Shown: positions 26,405 to 32,857 of the stretch, piece after piece
How positions within the stretch are numbered: position 1 is the stretch's first letter
Layout of the letters: each line of letters starts with the position of its first letter
Assembly (NCBI GenBank): GCA_008933055.1
Contig: WBXK01000008.1
Span: 1 to 32,857 of the forward strand
Reading direction: 5' to 3'
DNA length: 32,857 nucleotides
Source: Verrucomicrobiota bacterium
GTDB taxonomy: Bacteria > Verrucomicrobiota > Verrucomicrobiia > Limisphaerales > JADLHS01
Position numbers and translations under genes: made by a program
Notes under the pieces: model-generated
Database searches by the model: none
Seen by the model: only the letters and a program-made list of their open reading frames with translations
Told to the model about the DNA's origin: nothing

Positions 26405-27505
26405 TTACCGTTGCACCCGCGCGCCGCCGCCCTTCATCAACTTTTCCACCTCGCTCTTGTCGGCCATGCTCGTGTCTCCGGGCGTGGTCATTGCTAACGC
26501 GCCGTGAGCGGCGCCATAATCCACGGCCTTTTGCGCGTCGCCATTGGTCATCAATCCGTAGATGAAACCCGACGCAAAGCTGTCGCCGCCGCCAACGCGA
26601 TCCAAGATTTCCAGATCAGGATACTTGCGGCTCTCGAAGAATTTTCCGTCATGCCAGGCGATTGCCTCCCAATCGTTGATCGTCGCGGTCTTCGCCGCAC
26701 GCAGCGTCGTGGCGGTTGCCTTGAAGTTCGGAAATCTTTTAACTGCTGTCTCAATCATCTTCTTGAATGCTGTCACGTCAATATGCAAAAGGTTTTCGTC
26801 CGCGCCTTCGACGTGGAAGCCGAGGCAGGCGGTGAAGTCTTCCTCGTTGCCAATCATAACGTCCACGTAATTGGCGATCTCCTCGTTCACTTCCTGCGCG
26901 CGTTTCTGGCCACCGATGGATTTCCAAAGGCTCGGACGATAGTTCAGATCGTAGCTGACTATCGTGCCGTGTTTGTTAGCTGCTCTCACCGCCTCGATGA
27001 CGAGTGGTGGAGTTGTGTCAGATAGTGCGGCGAAGATCCCACCCGTGTGCAACCAACGCACGCCGAGTTTGCCGAAGATGTGATCCCAATCGAAATCTCC
27101 CGCCTTAAGCTGGCTTGCCGCAGTCAATCCGCGATCCGAAACTCCCACCGCCCCGCGTACTCCGTGACCGCGTTCAGTAAAGTTGAGTCCATTGCGCGTG
27201 AGGCGACCGATGCCATCGAAAGGCAGCCATTTGATGAACTCTGTGCTGACGCCGCCCTGCAAAATAAAATCTTCAAGCAACCGTCCCACTTCATTGTCGG
27301 CAAACGCAGTCGCCACCGCTGTCTTCATCCCGAAACACCGGCGCAATCCACGCGCGACGTTGTATTCACCGCCGCCTTCCCAAACTCTAAATTCACGCGT
27401 GGTGCGGATGCGTCCCTCGCCGGGATCAAGTCGCAACATGATTTCGCCAAGCGAGAGAAGGTCGTAGGCGCAAGAGGCAGCGGGTTTGATCTGAAGTTTG
27501 GACAT
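26405..27505 (-). CDS. kdgK: PfkB-family sugar kinase, probable 2-dehydro-3-deoxygluconokinase
   Basis: A 366-aa cytoplasmic kinase of the ribokinase/PfkB family. It has the N-terminal GGGEYNVARGLRRCFG substrate/dimer region (about 43-58) and the C-terminal PfkB signature DRVGGGDSFASGFIYGL (about 306-322), with the catalytic Asp in GGGDSF. The start YDLLSLGEIMLRLDP and the order of motifs resemble KDG kinases, which feed KDPG to the Entner-Doudoroff pathway. Other PfkB sugar substrates (fructose, 5-dehydro-2-deoxygluconate) are possible. It lies 68 bp downstream of anmK on the same strand. No KDPG aldolase is in the window. Confidence 0.75.
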   Translation of the reverse strand: MSKLQIKPAASCAYDLLSLGEIMLRLDPGEGRIRTTREFRVWEGGGEYNVARGLRRCFGMKTAVATAFADNEVGRLLEDFILQGGVSTEFIKWLPFDGIGRLTRNGLNFTERGHGVRGAVGVSDRGLTAASQLKAGDFDWDHIFGKLGVRWLHTGGIFAALSDTTPPLVIEAVRAANKHGTIVSYDLNYRPSLWKSIGGQKRAQEVNEEIANYVDVMIGNEEDFTACLGFHVEGADENLLHIDVTAFKKMIETAVKRFPNFKATATTLRAAKTATINDWEAIAWHDGKFFESRKYPDLEILDRVGGGDSFASGFIYGLMTNGDAQKAVDYGAAHGALAMTTPGDTSMADKSEVEKLMKGGGARVQR

Positions 27506-27573
27506 GATTAAAAGTTGTTTTGAGCGGACGAGAATCTGGAAGGAAACAGCGACAAACTCAAACAGATTTCAAT

Positions 27574-28755
27574 TTACCTTGTAACAATCTTCCCTAAAAC
27601 CACCCCGCGCCGCGCGCCGGTGGCAGACGCAACATTGCCGGGTCGTCCGCCTAGGGTCTCATGCGCTAAGATCGCGAACGCAAGCGCCTCCTTGGCCGAG
27701 CTGTCCATGCCGAAATCCTCATGCCCGCAGACGATGCCAAACCCGGCGCGATCTTGTAGCATCCGAACCAAGGTGGCATTGCGCACCCCCCCGCCGCCGA
27801 GCACGATATGAATTCCCTCATGCTTACCAGCGTCAAGTTTTGGCAAGACGAAGCGTTGGTAGGCATCGGCGATACTTGCTGCTGTGAAGTCCGTGACCGT
27901 GGCAACGATATCCGCATCCGACAAACGCAATTGGCGGGCTTTGGCCAGCAGCCGCTTCACAAACCTCTCGCCGAACTCTTCGCGCCCGGTCGTCTTCGGC
28001 GGTTCTCGGCGCAGAAACGGATGCGCCATGCAATGAGCCAGCAATTTTTCTGAGACTTTTCCACGCGCGGCCCATCGCCCATCGCGATCATAGCTTGATT
28101 TTCCGCCGCTCAACTCTGTGACTACAGCATCCATCACCATGTTTCCAGGGCCGGTGTCGAAAGCGATCACGTCTGTCAGGTTAGCGCGCGGCGGCAGATA
28201 TGTGAGATTCCCGATACCGCCGATGTTTTGGATGATGCGCGGACGAACATCGTGTGTGAACAATACCCAATCAGCAAACGGTACGAGTGGCGCGCCTTGT
28301 CCACCTGCGGCCATGTCGCGTACGCGAAAATCCCCCACTGTGGTGATGCCCGTCCGTTCCGCAATCACGCTCGGCTCACCGATCTGAAGCGTGGAAGGCG
28401 TCTTCGCGTTCGGCAGATGATGAATAGTCTGTCCGTGCGAACCGATGGCGGTGATTTGCGACGGATTGAGTTTCGCCAGACGGATAGCCGACAACGCCGC
28501 ACGAGCAAATTGCTCGCCTAGTACAAAGTTTAATTGGCAAATCTCAGCAACATTCCCGTGCAAACAAGCGTTCAGCACGCGTTCGCGAAATGCCGGAGTA
28601 AATTTCTTTTGAACATGCGCGAGCAACTTTGGCCGCAGCCCGCGCCCTGATCCGGCCAATTGCGCTACGACCGCATCAATCCCATCGGCCGACGTGCCGG
28701 ACATCAGCCCGACATAAAGCAATCCGGTTTTGATGGAGGGCCGTGAAGTTGTCAT
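27574..28755 (-). CDS. anmK: Anhydro-N-acetylmuramic acid kinase
   Basis: Phosphorylates and opens 1,6-anhydro-MurNAc to MurNAc-6-phosphate during peptidoglycan recycling. The 393-aa product has the family's N-terminal ATP-binding motif GLMSGTSADGIDAV (about 16-29), SHGQTIHHLP (about 107-116), NIGGIGNLTYLP (about 178-189), DTGPGNMVMDA (about 200-210) and the C-terminal GGGGVRNATL (about 319-328). The length is slightly above the usual 370 aa. The ATG at 28755 is the first in frame. It probably heads a two-gene transcript with the sugar kinase; other recycling genes (murQ, nagA) are absent here. Confidence 0.94.
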   Translation of the reverse strand: MTTSRPSIKTGLLYVGLMSGTSADGIDAVVAQLAGSGRGLRPKLLAHVQKKFTPAFRERVLNACLHGNVAEICQLNFVLGEQFARAALSAIRLAKLNPSQITAIGSHGQTIHHLPNAKTPSTLQIGEPSVIAERTGITTVGDFRVRDMAAGGQGAPLVPFADWVLFTHDVRPRIIQNIGGIGNLTYLPPRANLTDVIAFDTGPGNMVMDAVVTELSGGKSSYDRDGRWAARGKVSEKLLAHCMAHPFLRREPPKTTGREEFGERFVKRLLAKARQLRLSDADIVATVTDFTAASIADAYQRFVLPKLDAGKHEGIHIVLGGGGVRNATLVRMLQDRAGFGIVCGHEDFGMDSSAKEALAFAILAHETLGGRPGNVASATGARRGVVLGKIVTR

Positions 28756-29047
28756 TGGGCCAGCCTAGAGAATGGGGTTGAGTTCGACAAGCATTGGAGC
28801 GAAATGGTCGAGAATGTTTTGGAATAATGCGGAGGCATAATCATACCGGGAGAAATTTAGGGGAAATGAGTCGGTTGCTCGCTCGGTCAATTGGACTTTT
28901 GGTTTGGTAGGATTGGCCAATATCTTGTTGTGAGCCTTCAGTCTAGGCCTCCGGGTCTCTGTGGTTAATTCAGGCTCGCTTCTGTCGTTTGTTTAGTGTT
29001 TAGTATGGAATGCCTGGAGTGTCTGGGCGCAATTGTTTACAAAGATT
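28756..29047. other. Intergenic region between divergent anmK and rlmI-like genes
   Basis: This 292-bp spacer separates two divergent genes and should hold both promoters. I see no gene-like frame, no clear hairpin and no convincing -35/-10 pair in it. Confidence 0.5.
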
Positions 29048-30250
29048 ATGGACTCATTACCTACTGTGATGCTCAAACCCGGCGATGCCGATCGCGTGGT
29101 TGCCGGTCACCCTTGGATCTACCACGGCTCTGTTCTCCGACTGTCCGCGCAAGCGGGTGATGGCGAACTCGTGCAGGTGAAAGATCATCGTCAGCGCTTG
29201 CTTGGCGTCGGCTTCTACAATTCCAAATCCAAGATCAACGTCCGCGTTTTGTCGCCGGATCGCATCGAGGTAGATCAACATTTTTTCGACGAACGCATCG
29301 CCGCAGCGCTTGCCGTTCGCAAGCGTCATTTGCCAAATGCCTCGTCGTTCCGCGTGGTGAATGCAGAGAGTGATTTTCTCACCGGACTGATCGTGGACAA
29401 ATACGAGGATGTCATCGTGATCCAGATTTCTGCGCTCGGCATGGAGAAGCGGAAGTCGATGATCGTCGCTGCGTTACAAAAGATTTTTTCGCCCCGGGCC
29501 ATCATGGAGCGGAGCGATGTGGCATCGCGCAAGTTCGAGGGGTTGGAGGAGGCCAATGGTTTGATTGCGGGCGAACTCAGCGGCCCGGTGACTGTGAATC
29601 TCAACGGTATCAAGTTCGAGACGGACATCCTCGGCGGGCACAAGACGGGAATGTATCTCGATCAACAGACAAGCTATCAGGCTGTGGCCCAGTTCGCCAA
29701 GGGCGCGAATGTGCTGGATTGTTTCAGTTTCCTCGGCGGGTTTGGATTGCACGCCGCGCGCGCCGGCGCAAAGCAGGTCTTGATGTTGGATCAAAGCGCA
29801 GATGCCGTGGCTGCGTCACTTCGCAACGCTGAAGCGAATGGGTTGAAGGAAAATATTTCGGCCGAAGCCATTAACGTCTTCGATTGGCTTAAAGCAAACA
29901 CTGCCGTGAAGCCGCACGAGCGCGTGATTCCGCGCTTTGATTTGATCGTGCTTGATCCGCCCTCGTTCACGCGCAATCGCGCCTCGGTGGGGGATGCGTT
30001 GCGTGGCTACAAAGAAATCCATATCCGCGCTTTGAAGTTGCTCAAGCCCGGCGGCGCGTTGGCAACGTTCTGTTGTTCGCATCATGTGGACGGCGCGACG
30101 TTCCAAGACGTGATTCTCTCCGCCGCCTACGATACGCGCCGCATCCTGCGTCGCGTGGCGACTTACTCGCAATCGCCCGATCACCCGGTGATCCCGATGA
30201 TTCCTGAGACGGAATATCTGAAGGGGTATGCGTTTGAGTTGGTGAGGTGA
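29048..30250 (+). CDS. rlmI: 23S rRNA cytosine-5 methyltransferase, RlmI-like
   Basis: SAM-dependent RNA methyltransferase; E. coli RlmI makes m5C1962 in 23S rRNA. The 400-aa product has an N-terminal PUA domain (VMLKPGDADRVVAGHPWIYH, about 7-26) and the RlmI-type linker domain with GHKTGMYLDQQTSYQ (about 202-216). The Rossmann methyltransferase domain has NVLDCFSFLGGFGLHAARAG (about 225-244), the DPPSF catalytic motif (about 306-310) and FCCSHHVD, where the catalytic Cys is expected. The ATG at 29048 is preferred to a TTG 15 bases upstream. The length fits the family (about 395). Confidence 0.9.
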   Translation: MDSLPTVMLKPGDADRVVAGHPWIYHGSVLRLSAQAGDGELVQVKDHRQRLLGVGFYNSKSKINVRVLSPDRIEVDQHFFDERIAAALAVRKRHLPNASSFRVVNAESDFLTGLIVDKYEDVIVIQISALGMEKRKSMIVAALQKIFSPRAIMERSDVASRKFEGLEEANGLIAGELSGPVTVNLNGIKFETDILGGHKTGMYLDQQTSYQAVAQFAKGANVLDCFSFLGGFGLHAARAGAKQVLMLDQSADAVAASLRNAEANGLKENISAEAINVFDWLKANTAVKPHERVIPRFDLIVLDPPSFTRNRASVGDALRGYKEIHIRALKLLKPGGALATFCCSHHVDGATFQDVILSAAYDTRRILRRVATYSQSPDHPVIPMIPETEYLKGYAFELVR

Positions 30251-30335
30251 GATTCAGGAAATCAGGAAGGAGTGATTTATAGTGTGCGGTCTTCCTGAGT
30301 TTGTGATTCGTTCATTGAGTTTTAAATGAATGACG

Positions 30336-30363
30336 CGGGTTTCGCAACCCACTGCGAAACCCG
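30336..30363. terminator. Perfect 11-bp hairpin between rlmI and the pilC/gspF remnant
   Basis: CGGGTTTCGCA (30336-30346) pairs with TGCGAAACCCG (30353-30363) around a 6-base loop. It lies between two converging units and could terminate both, but neither side has a good T-tract (AGCTTCTCCTC to the right). A repeat-type palindrome is the alternative. Confidence 0.5.
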
Positions 30364-30417
30364 AGCTTCTCCTCAACCCAGCAACCTAACCTACTTTCGC
30401 GTTGTCTTCCCAACTTT

Positions 30418-31680
30418 TTAAGCGTCTTTATCTGGTTTTGCTCGTGCATCAATGCCACCGTTGACGAGTCCAATGATGGTCGAGAACATCTCAATGACGA
30501 TGCTTCCGACGACGACAGCGAGGAACGTCATCATGATCGGTTCGAGCATGGACGTCATCGCGTCACGGTGTTGTCCATTTCCTGATCGCAAGCGTCGGCG
30601 GCAATCAACAACGTGTCGGGCAGCGCGCCGGTTTGGTTGCCGATGTCCAGCAAGCCTATGATCATTGGGCGGAACACTCTTGATGCGCGGAGGGGCGTGG
30701 TCATCTCCTCGCCTTCCTTCACACCGTCGTGGATGGACTTGAGGACATTGCTCACGACGACGTTGCCTGCGGTTTCGCGCACGATGTTTAACGCCTGCAA
30801 CACTGGCACGCCGCTGGCGAGCAATGTCTCCAGCGTCCATGAGAAGCGTGATTTGGGGGACTTACGGAACACCGCGCCGAGCAGGGGCATCTTGAGTCTG
30901 AATTGATCGAAGTCAAAACGTCCCAGGGTGGCTTTCAGCCCACGGAAGAAGCCTCAGATGATTGCCGTCATCGCGATGGCGACAAGCGTTTCGTTATGCT
31001 GGGCAATGTCGCCGATGTTAAGGATGAGCGTGGTGATGGCTAGCAACGCTTGCCCACCCGTCATACCGGAGAAGACTTCCTTGAACCTCGGGATAACGAG
31101 TAAAATCATCCACGCCATGACTCCGGACGCGATGAACACCACCGCGACCGGATAGAACATGGCGGACCTAGCCTTGCCTTTGATTTTCTATGCTTTCTCC
31201 ATGAAATTCGCCAGACGTCACCGTGAGATATCCAACGCTCCGCCGGCTTAACCCGCGCGAACCATGTTGATGAAAATTTTGCTGAATACTTTCGAATGCG
31301 CTGGGAGCGCACCTGAGAACAGGCTGCCGCCTTCACTTGTTTTTGCCACTTCACCGAGGACGCGCTTGAGCGTGGTGTTGGATTCTTCTTGTTTGAAGGA
31401 TGTTGAGACCCCTAATCAATGGCAGCCCAGCCTGCACGTGCGTCGCCACCTGTGGCGTGAGTGCGGCCGCTGCGGCGGGTTTCACGCGTTGCTCGGACAG
31501 CGTGATCTTAAACTTATTGCGGGACGCGGCGGATTTGGTTTTCGTGATGACGTGCGTGATTCTGTTCTAGCGGCGCTCAGCGACGCGAGTCGGGAAAAGA
31601 CCCATTTCTTTCATGCGGCTTACAACTTCGCTCTGGCTGACTCCTGAGGCATTCACAGCTTCCTGAAAGTAATCAGTCAT
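30418..31680 (-). pseudogene. Decayed PilC/GspF inner-membrane platform protein
   Basis: A type IV pilus/type II secretion F-domain protein can be read almost end to end, but over three frames. First frame (about 31680-31395): KEMGLFPTRVAERR, TAG at 31567-31569, then QAGLPLIRGLNIL. A frameshift near 31395 leads to the second frame: KQEESNTTLKRVLGEVAK, FINMVRAG, TAA 31248-31250, AGGALDISR, TGA 31218-31220, RLANFMEKA, TAG 31188-31190, KIKGK...MFYPVAVVFIASGV, TGA 30954-30956, then GFFRGLKATLGRF and LLASGVPVLQALNIVRETAG. A frameshift near 30558 leads to the third frame: AMTSMLEPIMMTFLAVVVGS, up to TAA-side stop at 30418. Both F domains are recognisable. Five stops and two frameshifts rule out a functional product. 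A second, intact copy probably exists elsewhere, since pilT is intact. Confidence 0.9.
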
Positions 31681-31797
31681 GGTGTTGTTGATGTTGACCA
31701 GGCTGCTAGAGAATTGTCCCGCGTGGACACTTTGGATGAAGTATTGCATCGTATCCGTCATCAGGGCTAAAATGTCTGAGATTGGACAAAGCACACT

Positions 31798-32580
31798 ATG
31801 TTGACACGTCGCCAAGCAATCAAAACTACCGCGCTCTCCACTGCTGCTATCACAGTTGCGCCGGTCATGATGGCCCAGAACAATCCTGTGGTTGCAGCGG
31901 AAGTCGCGTTCAAGTTGCCGCGCTTACCCTATGCGCTGGATGCGCTTGAACCGCACATAGACGCGCGCACGATGGAGATTCACCATGGTAAACATCACAA
32001 GGCTTATGTGGATAATCTGAACAAAGTGCTCGCCGAACATCCAACTCTCGCCGCTAAGAGCATTGAAGATTTGGTGAAAGATCTGAACACAAGCGCAGTT
32101 CCGGAAAAAATTCGTCCGACAGTCCGGAACAATGGTGGTGGGCATTTCAACCACACCCTCTTTTGGCAGATGATGTCCAAGTCCGGCGGTGGTGAGCCAA
32201 AGGCAGAGTTGGCCAAAGCGATTGAATTGAATTTTGGAAGTTTCGCCGAATTCAAAAAAAAGTTTGCTGAATCTGCGTCTAAAGTCTTCGGCAGTGGTTG
32301 GGCTTGGTTGGTCGTGGAAAGCAAAGAGCTAAAAATTATTTCAATGCCGAACCAAAACTCTCCCATCAGTCCCGATGTTCTGCCTTCTGAAGTTCATGAC
32401 AGTTCTGGTAAAAAACTCACTTTCATCCATTCAACCCAACAACCCCTGCTCGGTCTTGATGTCTGGGAACACGCCTACTATCTCAAACACCAAAATAGAC
32501 GCGTGGATTACATTGCTGCATGGTGGAACGTGGTGAACTGGGACTTCGTCGGCGATCGTTACGCAAAATATAAAAGCTGA
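31798..32580 (+). CDS. Superoxide dismutase, Mn-type, with Tat signal
   Basis: Dismutates superoxide to oxygen and peroxide. Residues 1-35 form a twin-arginine signal (TRRQAIK followed by a hydrophobic alanine-rich stretch), so the enzyme is predicted to be exported folded with its metal. The mature part has both SOD domains, with metal ligands His62 (EIHHGKHH), His119 ([10 protein letters not shown]), Asp221 and His225 ([13 protein letters not shown]). NNGGGH together with a glutamine in NQNSP follows the pattern of Mn enzymes rather than Fe enzymes; cambialistic use is possible. The 260-aa length equals a normal SOD plus the signal. It is divergent from the pilC/gspF remnant with a 117-bp spacer. 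No Shine-Dalgarno site is seen at the ATG. Confidence 0.93.
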   Translation: MLTRRQAIKTTALSTAAITVAPVMMAQNNPVVAAEVAFKLPRLPYALDALEPHIDARTMEIHHGKHHKAYVDNLNKVLAEHPTLAAKSIEDLVKDLNTSAVPEKIRPTVRNNGGGHFNHTLFWQMMSKSGGGEPKAELAKAIELNFGSFAEFKKKFAESASKVFGSGWAWLVVESKELKIISMPNQNSPISPDVLPSEVHDSSGKKLTFIHSTQQPLLGLDVWEHAYYLKHQNRRVDYIAAWWNVVNWDFVGDRYAKYKS

Positions 32581-32772
32581 TTCCCAACAGTAATCCCGCG
32601 CTGGTTTAAAGACGAAATCAGAGTCCTTTTGCTAGTAGTGGTTATCAGGATGATGAGCGGTTTAAGTTTGAATAGTTTCGTGTATAGTCGAAATTCATTC
32701 ATTTAAACAATTTCTCATGATTTAGTGCGACCTTGTTGCGGATGGCCCGTGGAGCTCCTCAAACGTCTCGGT

Positions 32773-32857
32773 TCAGAGCGTTTTAAGTTGCTCTAGGATA
32801 TGTTCCGCATTCAGATCATGGATGTCGACGTTTGCGACACGATCAAGGAAAATCATC
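32773..32857 (-). CDS. Possible 3' end of a gene running off the right edge
   Basis: On the minus strand a frame open at the window edge ends at TGA 32773-32775 and reads FLDRVANVDIHDLNAEHILE near its end. Its composition looks protein-like, but 27 codons are too few for a family call. Between the sod stop (32580) and 32772 I see no gene or terminator. Confidence 0.3.
   Translation of the reverse strand, partial: MIFLDRVANVDIHDLNAEHILEQLKTL

Noticed and set aside
30954-31569. Stop-codon reassignment or selenocysteine to explain the in-frame stops in the pilC/gspF remnant
   Set aside because: All three stop codons occur, frameshifts are also present, and intact genes in the window use TAA, TAG and TGA as normal terminators.
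1-32857. tRNA, rRNA, CRISPR arrays, riboswitches, insertion sequences or attachment sites
   Set aside because: I found no cloverleaf, no regularly spaced repeats, no transposase frame and no known riboswitch core by eye. A covariance-model search would be needed to exclude small RNAs.

Overview
The window is a chromosomal segment from a Gram-negative-type bacterium. It most likely belongs to the Verrucomicrobiota (Pedosphaera/Limisphaerales-like). I infer this from the gene style: a giant DUF2723 membrane protein next to a short ECF sigma factor, a DUF4080 radical SAM protein, a short glutamyl-tRNA reductase, few Shine-Dalgarno sites and moderate GC. No rRNA marker is present, so the placement is an inference. 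I saw no tRNA, rRNA, CRISPR array, phage or insertion sequence.

Layout. 48-4631 (+) is a phosphate uptake locus, pstS-pstC-pstA-pstB-phoU, with a GC-rich hairpin between pstS and pstC. 4645-5834 (-) is a translationally coupled pair: an unknown 146-aa protein and an HTTM-domain membrane protein. 5835-6216 holds a possible decayed small gene and a hairpin. 6217-11866 (-) is a unit of ECF sigma factor, small one-helix membrane protein and a 1594-aa DUF2723/TPR protein; the sigma gene has an amber codon inside its region 4 helix-turn-helix. 11918-12339 (+) is an SDR dehydrogenase remnant. 12340-13881 (-) is a B12-binding radical SAM protein, divergent from an M20 peptidase and a flippase (+, 13988-16438). 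guaA and pilT lie on the minus strand (16401-19096). A tightly coupled hemX/ccsA-like, hemA, hemC operon (+) covers 19192-22066, followed by a disrupted gene of unknown function (-, 22076-22689).

22827-26318 (+) encodes a 1163-aa protein that I assign tentatively to the diphosphate-dependent PEP carboxykinase family. It appears to be driven by a promoter placed so that the mRNA would be leaderless, and it is closed by a terminator. Downstream are a KDG-kinase-like PfkB kinase and anmK (-), rlmI-like methyltransferase (+), a strongly decayed pilC/gspF pseudogene (-, 30418-31680), and a Tat-exported Mn-type superoxide dismutase (+). The right edge may hold the 3' end of another minus-strand gene.

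Two themes stand out. One is the large PEPCK-like enzyme with its leaderless promoter. The other is a set of at least four broken genes (sigma factor, SDR, unknown 22 kb gene, pilC/gspF) whose reading frames remain clearly recognisable across stop codons of all three types, while the neighbouring housekeeping genes are intact. This points to real gene decay rather than poor sequence or an altered code.
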